Source: Calothrix sp. PCC 7103
GTDB lineage: Bacteria > Cyanobacteriota > Cyanobacteriia > Cyanobacteriales > Nostocaceae
Direction: 5' to 3'
Assembly (NCBI RefSeq): GCF_000331305.1
Contig: NZ_KB217478.1
Span: 3,384,627-3,448,626, forward strand
Length of the DNA: 64,000 nucleotides
Positions 34,255-43,431 of the stretch are shown piece by piece. Under the pieces are notes generated by a model, which worked only from the letters and a program-made list of their open reading frames with translations, made no database searches and was not told the origin of the DNA. How positions within the stretch are numbered: the stretch's first letter is position 1; every line of letters starts with the position of its first letter. Made by a program: the position numbers and the translations under genes.

Positions 34255-35049
34255 CTATCTACTAACTATCCCCGACCATTGGATTTTTTTTTCTTTTTCG
34301 CGACGGTAAGAAAAGAAATATTCGGGAGTTTGAAAGGTGCAGTAGGGTGCGATAGCTATTTGTTCTGCGTCTATTCCCATATTTTCCATTTGTACTACGT
34401 TTACTCTTCGTACATCTAAACGCACTTTACCTGGTTCTGGATCATTTAGTATTGGTGAGTTTGGTTGTTCTAGTAATGCTTCTACAATTTTATCTTCATT
34501 TTCTGATGATATTGTGGCGCCTACTTCAGCAGCAGTTTGCGTTGAAACTTGGTAGACTTCACCTGCTATTGCTGGGCCAAGTGCGATGCGTAAGTCTTCT
34601 AATTTGCTACCTTGCGAAACTAGGCGCCCGATTGCAACTGGTATAATTTTTTTAGATGTTCCTCGCCATCCTGCGTGTACTGCTGCAACGGCGCCTGTTG
34701 TAATATCGGCTATTAATGCTGGTGTACAGTCTGCACTGGCTACCCATACTGCTTGAGAAGAGTTGTCACTTGCTATACCATCGCCATGTACGAGCGCTGA
34801 ATTTTCATCTGTCTCAACATCATCACCACCTGTTGCTAACTTACTAGTAATTTCCTGTGGTGTTAAGACGACATTGCCATGCACTTGCTTGAGTCGATAT
34901 CCCGATGCTTCACTGTGTAGTACATGTGTTAATTCTAACGGTGGTCTTCCTACAAACTGTTGAGTAAAAAAACCATGTGGAAAGGCTTCTAGTAAACTAC
35001 AAGTTAAATAAGGCAATTCTTGCCAAGTACGCCACTGCCATTCATGCAT
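34255..35049 (-). CDS. pgeF: PgeF / multicopper-laccase-like YfiH family protein
   Basis: A 264-residue protein with the three zinc ligands of the family: His in LKQVHG (about 57), Cys in ASADCTPAL (about 107) and His in AVHAGWRGT (about 124). The C-terminal PYCTFQTPEYFFSYRREK is also diagnostic. Family members are reported as purine-nucleoside phosphorylases/adenosine deaminases or as peptidoglycan-editing factors that remove wrongly added residues. Length is normal. It runs convergently with the kinase pair. Confidence 0.88.
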   Translation of the reverse strand: MHEWQWRTWQELPYLTCSLLEAFPHGFFTQQFVGRPPLELTHVLHSEASGYRLKQVHGNVVLTPQEITSKLATGGDDVETDENSALVHGDGIASDNSSQAVWVASADCTPALIADITTGAVAAVHAGWRGTSKKIIPVAIGRLVSQGSKLEDLRIALGPAIAGEVYQVSTQTAAEVGATISSENEDKIVEALLEQPNSPILNDPEPGKVRLDVRRVNVVQMENMGIDAEQIAIAPYCTFQTPEYFFSYRREKEKKIQWSGIVSR

Positions 35050-35259
35050 CGTTAACTTACCCCAAAAATCAAGTAAAATTACGCCAACTCAGTTTATCTT
35101 GATAGTCGGAAATTTTACACTCTCCCAATGGTAAGTTCTTTAATTTTGCACTGCTGATAAAAGATTAGTTTAGGCACCCACTTTATAAAATGGAACTGTG
35201 TGATCTTTAATGATGAAATTCTATGCTAATTTAGCGAAGTCCTGATTGTATAACGTGCT

Positions 35260-36081
35260 GTGGTCGATAAACGAAGCATAGAAGCAGCTTTAGACGCGCG
35301 CTCAAGTCATTTTTTGTCATTTTCGCTACATACATATGATAGTGTCACTTCAACGAATCAAGTTTTATGGCAATTAATACAAGAAGGTATGCCCGCCGGA
35401 ACGGTAGTAATTGCGACACAACAAACAGCAGGACGCGGACAGTGGGGGCGCCAGTGGGTTTCATCTCAAGGTGGTTTGTATCTTTCTGTGGCAATAGCAC
35501 CAAATATGATTGAAGCACGTGATAGTTACCTGTTAACTTTTGCTACTGCCTGGGGAATTACTCAACAACTGCGAAACTGGAATATTCCTGTCGAAATTAA
35601 ATGGCCCAATGATTTAGTCTTGGATAAGTTGAAGTTGGGAGGTATTTTAACGGAAACAAAAATTAGTCATGGCAAAATAAGTCAGGCTGTGATAGGTGTT
35701 GGTATTAACTACTCAAACCCAGTTCCTACAACTGGAATTAATATGGAATCTTGGCTTGTTGGCGCCACTAAAGCATTACCCCAAAAAATTTATAGTATTG
35801 AAATACTCGCCGAAAAGGTTTTGCTTGGTATAGAATCCGGTATTGAATGTCTTAGCCAAGATGGAGTAGATGTACTCTTGCCGAAATACACCAGTTTGTT
35901 AACAAATATTGGAGAAGGTGTGTACCTGGAAAACGTTTCAGGTACTGTAGTTGGGGTAACATCTACAGGATGTCTCCATGTTCGCATGGAGAATTTTGAT
36001 TCAAAATCAGTAGATATACCAGATTTGTTCTTGCCTCCAGGTACAATCAGTTTGGGCTATCGTAATTCACAAAAACTGTGA
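35260..36081 (+). CDS. birA: Biotin-[acetyl-CoA carboxylase] ligase
   Basis: A 273-residue monofunctional BirA without the N-terminal HTH. It has SVTSTNQ, the biotinyl-AMP loop GRGQWGRQW, the catalytic KWPNDL and GGILTE, then a small C-terminal SH3-like domain (GTVVGVTSTGCLHV). It attaches biotin to the carboxyl-carrier protein of acetyl-CoA carboxylase in the cytosol. The start is a GTG at 35260, the first start codon that gives a full-length protein. It is followed at a short distance by the peptidase gene on the same strand. Confidence 0.93.
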   Translation: MVDKRSIEAALDARSSHFLSFSLHTYDSVTSTNQVLWQLIQEGMPAGTVVIATQQTAGRGQWGRQWVSSQGGLYLSVAIAPNMIEARDSYLLTFATAWGITQQLRNWNIPVEIKWPNDLVLDKLKLGGILTETKISHGKISQAVIGVGINYSNPVPTTGINMESWLVGATKALPQKIYSIEILAEKVLLGIESGIECLSQDGVDVLLPKYTSLLTNIGEGVYLENVSGTVVGVTSTGCLHVRMENFDSKSVDIPDLFLPPGTISLGYRNSQKL

Positions 36082-36169
36082 ATGTAATTTGAATCAAATA
36101 AGAATAAATTTTATTAAATTTCCGAAAGTTCGACTTAAAGTAATCACCCAATATATACCAGTAGCACAC

Positions 36170-37930
36170 ATGACGCAGCGCAAAAACGCCCGTAACTCAA
36201 AAATTTTATGGCATCGCTCTCTAGGTGCCCAGAGCCTCTGTTGGCTAAGTAGTATTAGTTTTATGAGCAGTGGGTTAGTACTTGCTCAGACCGAATCCGC
36301 AATTGATAATATTGTGCCGACTACGGAAAATACGCAATCTTCTAAAGAATCGGCGCCAAAAGTAACAATAGAAAGTAGCACTACCTCGTCTAAACAATCA
36401 TCAAATCAAAATGATTTTTCTTCTCGTCGTGCAAGGCTTCGGGAGAGATTAAGAACAAAAGTACAGGCACAAAATTCCAATAGTTCAAAAGTACGTACTT
36501 CACAACAAGCGTCAGAAACTATACAACGTTTACGCCAAGCTCGAAAAACAAACCAAAACGAGTCAGCACAACAAATTCCCTCAATCAGAAGCTTAAGACC
36601 CAAAATTGCTGAGTCTCCACGAAATCAGGCGCCTGAAGTGCGTATTCGTAGAAGTATTGAAGCGACATCGCAACCCAGAGAATCGAAGCGCGAAGAAAAT
36701 GCTCAAGTGCCAAGTAAGTTACCTGAGATATCGCGAAATAACAAACCAGTTAATACTGCTGATACAGATAAACCTGTTAAAGATTACAACAACGCTTATA
36801 TTGACCCTACAGACTACAGTACAGGAAATACAGGCAAATATGAATCTCCAGACACAGTAGTGTTAACTGAGCGTTCCAGTGGTTGCCGTGCCATTTTAGC
36901 AGCTGGTGGAGTGCGTGCTGATTGTCTCAAGACACCTATCGCTGCTTCGTTAAGAAGAGGTATAACTGCTTCTAACGGCGACAACGATAATAATGCCCAA
37001 ACTGCCAGCAAGCCAAGCTGGATAAGAAAAAGTCAAAACGTTAGCATTGCAAGCGCAGTAAACGTAAAGCGCCCTACTATCACTAGTACAGCAAATTCAA
37101 CAAGTACATCTCAAGCTAGTGGGCAAGCTAGTTGGCGAACTCGAATTACATCAACTAATCAAAATGTAAGTAACGTAAATACTGTTAATGTAACTAGCAG
37201 TGTACCCCGCGCTCCATTATCTGTAGCAAGCGCTGCAATTTCATCGAACAAAAGTACTTACCATCCAAATCGATTTATTCCTTCCCCAAATAATTTTGCT
37301 CCATCGATGCCATTAGGTGGCGCCCCTACACAAGATGGAGCAGCACTACCACCACCTGTTAACGCAGTAAACGTGGCACCGCGTGAGAGTAGAGTCGCAT
37401 ATAACATTCCCTTAGAATCAACTTTGCCCCGCGTACCTTATTCGGGTTCCACAATTGCTTACAACCCCAACGGCTTAATATTCCCTCTGTCAATACCAGC
37501 ATCTATTACCTCAATATTTGGTTGGCGGAATCATCCAATTACAGGCGAGAGTAGATTCCACTCTGGTACAGACTTAGGTGCTGCAATGGGTACACCAGTT
37601 ATTGCCGCTTTTACAGGTCAAGTTGAAGTTGCTGACTTTGTTGGTGGTTACGGTTTGACCGCTGTTCTTAATCATAACGGCGCCGTACAAACACTTTACG
37701 GTCACATGTCGCAACTCTTTGTGCAACCAGGTCAATGGGTACAACAAGGTACAGTCATTGGTTTAGTTGGCAGTACAGGAGCTTCAACGGGTCCTCACCT
37801 ACACTTTGAAGTTCGCCAGCTTACACCCGAAGGTTGGGTAGCAACAGACCCAGGTATACACTTACAATACGCTCTTACGCAATTAATGCAGTCCATACGT
37901 ACCGCACAAGTACCTCAACAACAAGAGTAA
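36170..37930 (+). CDS. Exported M23 (LytM) peptidase with long disordered linker
   Basis: From the ATG at 36170 the protein has 586 residues. A signal peptide ends near SSGLVLAQ. Residues about 45-440 are a Ser/Thr/Asn/Arg-rich low-complexity linker. The C-terminal 130 residues form an M23 domain with zinc ligands in FHSGTDLG (His, Asp) and HLHFE (second His), plus GHMSQL. Intact sites suggest a peptidoglycan endopeptidase rather than a dead LytM activator. A start at 36089 would spoil the signal peptide. A GTAGAGAC-type palindrome follows the stop by 11 bases. Confidence 0.9.
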   Translation: MTQRKNARNSKILWHRSLGAQSLCWLSSISFMSSGLVLAQTESAIDNIVPTTENTQSSKESAPKVTIESSTTSSKQSSNQNDFSSRRARLRERLRTKVQAQNSNSSKVRTSQQASETIQRLRQARKTNQNESAQQIPSIRSLRPKIAESPRNQAPEVRIRRSIEATSQPRESKREENAQVPSKLPEISRNNKPVNTADTDKPVKDYNNAYIDPTDYSTGNTGKYESPDTVVLTERSSGCRAILAAGGVRADCLKTPIAASLRRGITASNGDNDNNAQTASKPSWIRKSQNVSIASAVNVKRPTITSTANSTSTSQASGQASWRTRITSTNQNVSNVNTVNVTSSVPRAPLSVASAAISSNKSTYHPNRFIPSPNNFAPSMPLGGAPTQDGAALPPPVNAVNVAPRESRVAYNIPLESTLPRVPYSGSTIAYNPNGLIFPLSIPASITSIFGWRNHPITGESRFHSGTDLGAAMGTPVIAAFTGQVEVADFVGGYGLTAVLNHNGAVQTLYGHMSQLFVQPGQWVQQGTVIGLVGSTGASTGPHLHFEVRQLTPEGWVATDPGIHLQYALTQLMQSIRTAQVPQQQE

Positions 37931-37941
37931 AAAGTGCGCTC

Positions 37942-37969
37942 GTAGAGACGCGATTAATCGCGTCTCTAC
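37942..37969. terminator. 28-bp perfect palindrome between convergent genes
   Basis: GTAGAGACGCGATT followed by its exact reverse complement. It lies 11 bases after the peptidase stop and 5 bases before the riboflavin synthase stop, so it could terminate both. Same end sequences as the palindromes at 13658 and 57195. Confidence 0.8.
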
Positions 37970-37974
37970 ATTTG

Positions 37975-38655
37975 TTATATATATCCGTTTTCTGCTAGAA
38001 ACGCTGACGTAATGTTGTAATCGTCGGCGTTTTCGGTTAAATTGTGGGTGTTTCTGCCAGAAACCAAGAATTTTTCGACGTATTTGCCCAGAATATCACC
38101 TTCGAGATTTACTGGACTACCAGGCGCCAGTTGGTTTAAATTGGTTTCTTTGTAGGTTATTGGAATAACAGCGACTTTAAACTGCATTGTTTCACTGTCA
38201 TACTCAGCAACAGTCAAGCTAATACCGTTTATGGCAATACTACCTTTAGGCACTATATACCTAGCTATGGAACTCGGCGCCTGAAAAGTCATTTCCCAGG
38301 AAGTCGCAGTTTGCCGGGACTCTAATAATTGCCCGACACCATCCACATGTCCCATCACAAAGTGACCACCAATTTTACTACCAACTTTTAGGGAAGCTTC
38401 AAGGTTAACGTATTGGTTTTGCGTTGACATAGTACCTAAAGTTGTTCTTCTTAGGGTCTCAGGTGAAGCAGTTGCCACAAATCCATCATTTGATATTTTC
38501 TCGACTGTCAAACAGACCCCATCAACTGCTACACTATCGCCATACGCTAAATCTTGTAAAATAACATCTAACGAATGGCTGATAAATGATATCTTCCAAA
38601 AATCCCCCCCTAGGGGCTTAATCGTTCCTAACGCTTGAATTAATCCTGTAAACAC
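37975..38655 (-). CDS. ribE: Riboflavin synthase alpha chain
   Basis: A 226-residue protein made of two lumazine-binding repeats: MFTGLIQALGTI...DGVCLTV (about 1-95) and GHVDGVG...NGISLTVAEY (about 98-195). The enzyme dismutates 6,7-dimethyl-8-ribityllumazine to riboflavin in the cytosol. The C-terminal tail (TENADDYNITSAFLAENGYI) is typical of cyanobacterial forms. It is not clustered with other rib genes. The RFN riboswitch was not seen in the 338 bases upstream. Confidence 0.95.
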   Translation of the reverse strand: MFTGLIQALGTIKPLGGDFWKISFISHSLDVILQDLAYGDSVAVDGVCLTVEKISNDGFVATASPETLRRTTLGTMSTQNQYVNLEASLKVGSKIGGHFVMGHVDGVGQLLESRQTATSWEMTFQAPSSIARYIVPKGSIAINGISLTVAEYDSETMQFKVAVIPITYKETNLNQLAPGSPVNLEGDILGKYVEKFLVSGRNTHNLTENADDYNITSAFLAENGYI

Positions 38656-38993
38656 GGCTTTTCTTGATTCTTACTTGATTTACTATGAATTCTAGCTACT
38701 ATAAACTAGTAAATATCGCGTTGCGCTCAATTGTTTAAGTATAATTTCTAACGCGATTGTGTATACGGTTATCAATACATAAACGAGGAATTCAAGGCAT
38801 ACTTGGGTAAGTAGATTATTGTCAAACTAAACTAACTAGACTTACTCTGGTATTTACATCAAATAGGGAGTTTAATAGAAGCAATTATAGCGAGTAAAAG
38901 CTTATGTTTACGTTCACCTTAATCATTCCTATAAATAGGTATGATTTGTTACATACTTCACGAAGCGCTCAAAGGATTGTAGAGGCTTGACAG
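38656..38993. other. Divergent promoter region
   Basis: About 340 bases between ribE and the bifunctional nuclease gene, holding both promoters. A candidate -10 element for the nuclease lies near 38930-38945 (CTATAAATAGGTATGAT). No repeat or RNA structure is evident. Confidence 0.45.
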
Positions 38994-39488
38994 ATGATTG
39001 AAATGAAAGTCGCTGGTATAGCATTAGATGCCATCACCCGCAGCCCGATAGTACTCCTCAAGGATAGTACAGACCGTCGTGCTTTACCCATTTATATTGG
39101 TCAGGAACAGGCACGAGCAATTATGGCGCCGTTGGAGAACCAGAAACCTCCTCGACCCTTAACGCACGATTTAATAGTCAGTATTATTGAAGCATTGAAT
39201 ATGACGCTAGAAAAGGTTATTATTCACTCGCTGCAAAAAGACACTTTTTATGCGTCTTTAATCTTGCAACAAGGGGAAACCCGTAAAGAAATCGACGCGC
39301 GTCCAAGCGATGCAATTGCTGTGGCTCTCCGTACAAATGCGCCTATTTGGGTGATGGAGGAAGTAGTCGCTGATGCATCAATACCCGTAGACCGAGATGC
39401 CGACGAAGCTGAACAGCAAGCTTTCCGCGATTTCGTCTCTAACCTTCGACCCGAAGATTTAATCAAACGCTTCGGAAGTAATAGTTAA
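38994..39488 (+). CDS. Bifunctional nuclease family (DUF151) protein
   Basis: A 164-residue protein with VLLKDSTDRRALPIYIGQEQA at the start and ARPSDAIAVALRTNAPI near residue 100, the BFN/DUF151 hallmarks, plus an acidic C-terminus. Plant relatives have RNase and DNase activity. In cyanobacteria it is a conserved cytosolic protein of unproven role. The ATG at 38994 is preceded by AGAGG at a normal distance. It ends about 100 bases before the aldo/keto reductase. Confidence 0.92.
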   Translation: MIEMKVAGIALDAITRSPIVLLKDSTDRRALPIYIGQEQARAIMAPLENQKPPRPLTHDLIVSIIEALNMTLEKVIIHSLQKDTFYASLILQQGETRKEIDARPSDAIAVALRTNAPIWVMEEVVADASIPVDRDADEAEQQAFRDFVSNLRPEDLIKRFGSNS

Positions 39489-39490
39489 AA

Positions 39491-39578
39491 GTGCTGAGTA
39501 CTGAGTGCTGAGTAGAAAGTAAAGTTATAATTGATAGCTCATTAACTACTAACTCATAACTCTTAACTCATAACTTTG
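39491..39578. repeat. Short tandem repeats (GTGCTGAGTACTGAGT and TAACTCATAACT types)
   Basis: Degenerate tandem units AGTGCTGAGTACTGAGTGCTGAGT, then ACTCATAACTCTTAACTCATAAC. This is a common cyanobacterial intergenic repeat type, and it fills the gap up to the reductase start. Confidence 0.7.
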
Positions 39579-39584
39579 TTAAAA

Positions 39585-40712
39585 ATGCAATACCGACGCT
39601 TTGGGAAAACTAATCTTAGTTTGTCTGTTTTTTCTTTAGGGACTATGCGCTACTTGGGTTCAAAGGAAGTCGCGCAGCAGACTATCTCACTAGCGGTGGA
39701 GTTGGGAATAAATCATATTGAAACAGCCAGGGGTTACGGTAGTAGTGAGGAGCATCTCGGTGGTGCTATTAGTTCTGGGGCAGTATCTCGCGACCAAGTT
39801 TATATCACCACCAAAATCCCACCCACACAAGATGCAACTTCGATGCGTCGGTACATCAACGAATCTTTAGAACGGCTAAATCTTGATTACTTAGACTGTT
39901 TAGGAATTCATGGTTTAAATACTTGGGAACACCTTGAGTGGGTAAAAGCTGAAGACGGTTGTATGCACGCGGTACAAGAAGCTGTTACAGATGGTCGAGT
40001 TCGACATGTTGGTTTTTCTACCCACGGTTCGCTCGAACTAATTCTTGCCGCTATAAATACAGACTTATTTGAATTTGTCAATATACATTATTACTATTTT
40101 TTTCAACGTCACGCAGCAGCTATTGAGCGTGCAGTAGAGAAAGATATGGGTATTTTCATTATCTCACCTGCTGACAAAGGTGGAAAATTATATACGGCGC
40201 CTTCCAAGCTCCAAGATATTTGTCATCCTTTTACACCATTAGAACTAAATTACCGTTTTTTACTTAGCGATTCGAGAATTACTACATTAAGTGTCGGATC
40301 TGCAACTCCAGAAGAATTAATCGAGCCGTTGCGTATTGCTGACAGTGTAGATAAACTTACACAAGATGAAATTGAAGCTTTGCAGCGTTTAAAAAATCAA
40401 CTTTCCTTGAGCTTAGGCGCCGACAAATGTAGTCAATGCTATGCTTGTTTACCATGTCCTGAGAACATTAATATTCCTGAAGTATTGCGATTAAGAAACT
40501 TAGCTGTAGCGTATGATATGCTCGATTATGGACAATATCGCTACGGAATGTTTGAAAATGCTGGACACTGGTTTCCAGGAATGAAAGCAAACAAGTGTAC
40601 GGAATGTGGAGAATGTTTACCTAGGTGTCCAGAGAATTTGGATATTCCTACTTTGTTATACGATACTCACGAAAAACTCAAAGGCAAAGCAGGTAGAAGA
40701 CTTTGGGGTTAA
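39585..40712 (+). CDS. Aldo/keto reductase with C-terminal two-cluster ferredoxin domain
   Basis: From the ATG at 39585 the protein has 375 residues (a TTG at 39576 lies in repeat DNA). The barrel starts MQYRRFGKTNLSLSVFSLGTM and has the tetrad Tyr in ETARGYG, Lys in ITTKIP and His in CLGIHG; the usual Asp is replaced by Glu. Residues about 285-370 carry CSQCYACLPCP and CTECGECLPRCP, consistent with two [4Fe-4S] clusters. This architecture is widespread in cyanobacteria and suggests ferredoxin-linked electron flow, but the substrate is unknown. Confidence 0.9.
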   Translation: MQYRRFGKTNLSLSVFSLGTMRYLGSKEVAQQTISLAVELGINHIETARGYGSSEEHLGGAISSGAVSRDQVYITTKIPPTQDATSMRRYINESLERLNLDYLDCLGIHGLNTWEHLEWVKAEDGCMHAVQEAVTDGRVRHVGFSTHGSLELILAAINTDLFEFVNIHYYYFFQRHAAAIERAVEKDMGIFIISPADKGGKLYTAPSKLQDICHPFTPLELNYRFLLSDSRITTLSVGSATPEELIEPLRIADSVDKLTQDEIEALQRLKNQLSLSLGADKCSQCYACLPCPENINIPEVLRLRNLAVAYDMLDYGQYRYGMFENAGHWFPGMKANKCTECGECLPRCPENLDIPTLLYDTHEKLKGKAGRRLWG

Positions 40713-40756
40713 CTGGGCAACGGATAATGAACGGATGTAACGGATGGTTGATCTTA

Positions 40757-40895
40757 TACTGCAAACGGGTAAAATATAGACTTTTGTCATGCTGAACGAA
40801 ACGTAGTGTAGTGAAGCATCTTGGAGATTCTAGCCTGCGGCAAATGCTCCGCATTACGCTTTGCTCAGAATGACAGTTCTTAGCCGTTTTTAGTA
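40757..40895 (-). mobile_element. 139-bp MITE flanked by TA (copy 1)
   Basis: Starts TACTGCAAACGGGTA and ends with AGTA, with TA on both sides (40755-40756 and 40896-40897). Inside are TCATGCTGAACGAAACGTAGTG and GCTCAGAATGACA segments. A 160-bp relative in the opposite orientation interrupts the parE-like gene at 60807-60966. TA duplication and TACT ends suggest an IS630/Tc1-type partner. Confidence 0.75.
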
Positions 40896-40966
40896 TAAAT
40901 AAGTAGATTTTGTTTGTCAGCAATAACTTATCCATTGCATCCGTTGCATCCGTTGCGAACTATTAG

Positions 40967-42421
40967 CTAATCATGTGCTGCTAATGGTTCTGCTTTTTTC
41001 ATGTAAGGAAACAGAAGTTCTATAAGGTGAGCTAGAGACATAGAACGCTGTTCCTCAACATACATTAAAGGCAAGAGTGCAACTAGTCGTAAAACGCTGG
41101 AGATAGCGAATAGCACTAACAAACCACCAGCACCAAGTCCTGTTGCAAGAAAGCTGCCAGCCGTAATTCCCGCTGCTCCAGTCAGACCAGCAATGGCGCC
41201 CGAAAGCCCAAAATAAGACGATTGATGTTGTAAGGGCGCCAATCCCATGATGATATTGTTAGTACATAAATCAATCGCTGCCCACGTTGCACCATAAAGC
41301 ACATGCAACAAAGGAAACAATACCCACATAGTCATTTCATGCTTTCCAGTAAAGAGCCATAACACAGGTATTACTGCCACCAAAAATCCTACCAATAATA
41401 GGAGCGGACGGTTACCAGTGCGGTCGGCTAGTTTGCCCCAAAGTGGCAGCATCAGCATGTTAGCTGCCCCTGCTAAACCGTTATAAATTGTGACTACACT
41501 AATATCTATATGTAAGTTATCAAGCATATAGAGGTTAAAGAAGGGAGCGCTGACATTAACAGCAAAACACCATATAGCCAGGTAGAAGGCAAACTTCATA
41601 AAATTGCCATCTTTCAAAACGGTAGTATCTATTTTCTTCGGTTGCGATGAAGTATTGTCATGTTTGGCTTTTAATAACTGTGGGTTAACATCTTTCATCC
41701 AGAACTGACTCGCCAGACTGATAACACCAAGCACAATTGCTAATGTCAATATAGCACCGAAACCTTGAGCTGTTCCACTCGGCCAAGCTGATACAGCGAA
41801 ACCTAACAATGGCACACAAATAAGACCCGTTAAGCTTAAAAGACTGTTGCGAAAACCAAAATACCGTCCCCTCAAGCGTTGCGGTACTAATATAGCCGTC
41901 CACCCCGACCAGGGAGCGCGACCAAAAGCTTCAATGATATTAGTTACCCAGACAACTCCTAACGTCAACTGTACTACTTGACAGCCTGTAATTTGAGACG
42001 AACTAAGCAACCAAATCAGTGGTAAAAGAGTCAGCCACATTAATCGCGACGAAGCAAAAATGATTAAAGTATACCAGCGGAAGCTAGTAAATCGCTCTAG
42101 CAAGTATGCTCCCAACGGTTGGAGTAAATTCACCAGTTGGGGAATAGAAGCAAGCATACCAATTTCTACACAACCGGCACCTTGCTCTAATAAGAAATTA
42201 CTTAACAAGGCACCGCCGATTATACTGTAAAAAACAGTAGCAAAGATGCTTTCTACAGTTAAGGCTTTGAGACTCGTGCGAATTTCTGGCTTAGAAATTT
42301 TCAAAGGTAGTTTGGAAGTTACAGGAACTACTGTCTCCATTACTACCACATCTTGCGATATTTCGTGAATGGGAAGAGAAGTTACTTCTGTTAAAAAGTC
42401 GTCACCTTGGTTATTAGACAT
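40967..42421 (-). CDS. Major facilitator superfamily transporter
   Basis: A 484-residue membrane protein from the ATG at 42421; the start at 42433 is four codons longer. About 12 hydrophobic segments are visible, with the loop motif GRAPWSGWTAILVPQRLRGRYFG between helices 4 and 5 and the GKLADRTGNRP motif between helices 8 and 9, both MFS signatures. There is a cytoplasmic N-terminus of about 45 residues. The substrate cannot be deduced; efflux of a small molecule or sugar-type uptake are both possible. Single gene. Confidence 0.88.
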   Translation of the reverse strand: MSNNQGDDFLTEVTSLPIHEISQDVVVMETVVPVTSKLPLKISKPEIRTSLKALTVESIFATVFYSIIGGALLSNFLLEQGAGCVEIGMLASIPQLVNLLQPLGAYLLERFTSFRWYTLIIFASSRLMWLTLLPLIWLLSSSQITGCQVVQLTLGVVWVTNIIEAFGRAPWSGWTAILVPQRLRGRYFGFRNSLLSLTGLICVPLLGFAVSAWPSGTAQGFGAILTLAIVLGVISLASQFWMKDVNPQLLKAKHDNTSSQPKKIDTTVLKDGNFMKFAFYLAIWCFAVNVSAPFFNLYMLDNLHIDISVVTIYNGLAGAANMLMLPLWGKLADRTGNRPLLLLVGFLVAVIPVLWLFTGKHEMTMWVLFPLLHVLYGATWAAIDLCTNNIIMGLAPLQHQSSYFGLSGAIAGLTGAAGITAGSFLATGLGAGGLLVLFAISSVLRLVALLPLMYVEEQRSMSLAHLIELLFPYMKKAEPLAAHD

Positions 42422-43026
42422 ATTAAACAGCACAAAGTCTTATATAAAAGAATAATTTGACTCTAGGCAAAAAAAGAAAGTTGACAATATAAATCAACTT
42501 TTTTATCTTTTGAAATGGTTGTATAGCAATCAGCGTAACCCAACGTAAAATTCCCAAATGTAGAACACTGAATAAAGGGACATCTACATTTGGGAACTTT
42601 TGAAAATTCCTGAACGGACTATTACAATAAACATATTTGTATTTGTTTACGCTAATTTAATAACTTATAATAATGAAAAGATAAATCAAAATAATCTTAC
42701 TTAAGAGTTATTCTTTTATTAAGCAAATCCGTGTGATTTAATACTTCTAACATGGTAGTTCATAAGAACTAATAAGAACTACAATCAAAGCACAAACGTA
42801 TGAAGGCATACTTCCATTACTTTGGAAGGTGCCTTTTCAACAAAAGGCAATCGATAACAAGCATGGATCTCGATAGGTGTAAAAACTCTGGCGCCTCGTG
42901 ATACAGGTGTGAAAAGCGAACTTTGAGGATGAGCGTTCAGGTTATCTGCCTGCCCTAGTACCAGAAATCCTTTATGGGTGGCAGGGAGACGACACAAACA
43001 GCTTATATTGTCCAGGTTGCAGGCAG
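42422..43026. other. Intergenic region with a 14-bp hairpin
   Basis: About 600 bases. TTCCCAAATGTAGA (42551-42564) pairs exactly with TCTACATTTGGGAA (42583-42596), followed by CTTTTG. A minus-strand frame at 42785-42997 has no family features and overlaps the start of a decayed Crp-type region, so I do not call it. Confidence 0.55.
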
Positions 43027-43113
43027 CAAGAGGTGCAAGACCGCATCGACAATAAAAATCTCAAGCTGACTCAGGAATTTATTGCAGATATGCTAGAGGT
43101 AAACCATATCTAG
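43027..43113 (+). pseudogene. Crp/Fnr-family regulator remnant (HTH entry)
   Basis: The plus strand reads QEVQDRIDNKNLKLTQEFIA followed by DMLEVNHI and a stop. Cyanobacterial Crp-like regulators have MVQDR...LTQEFIAxMLGVRR at the entry to the DNA-binding helix. Here the frame ends right after that point and the sensor domain upstream is unrecognisable, so only a scar of about 30 codons remains. Confidence 0.6.
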
Positions 43114-43431
43114 AGACGTTACATGGGACACTCCGCTGGGCGCCTCTACATTTGTCTTGACAATTTTTTACAGCTTGATGCGAAAGTCAAATTGGCTGTT
43201 GCCATGTAGTGAAGTATACATTAAGTAGTATTGAATGGTCATCTATAAGTAAGTAAAAAATGGAAAAGTGCTTCTAAGCACAGGTATAGCTTTAACTGCC
43301 TTCTTGGCACAGTTCCTTAGTCAATTAAAATTAAAATATTCCTACAGATTTGTTTTTATTCCTGGTATGATAGTCTTCCCGTATATCCTTTATAAAAATA
43401 AAAACAGAAAGCTACTTTCGTCAAAAATTGT
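43114..43431. other. Upstream region of purU
   Basis: About 320 bases. A degenerate copy of the GTAGAGAC palindrome family covers about 43113-43152 (AGAGACGTTACATGG ... GCGCCTCTACATTTG). No gene is visible; the purU promoter should be near 43360-43420. Confidence 0.45.

Noticed and set aside
38656-38993. Possible FMN riboswitch upstream of ribE
   Set aside because: I could not find the conserved RFN stems or GGGGC-type loops.
42785-42997. 70-codon minus-strand frame
   Set aside because: No family features; it lies over the region preceding the Crp-type scar.
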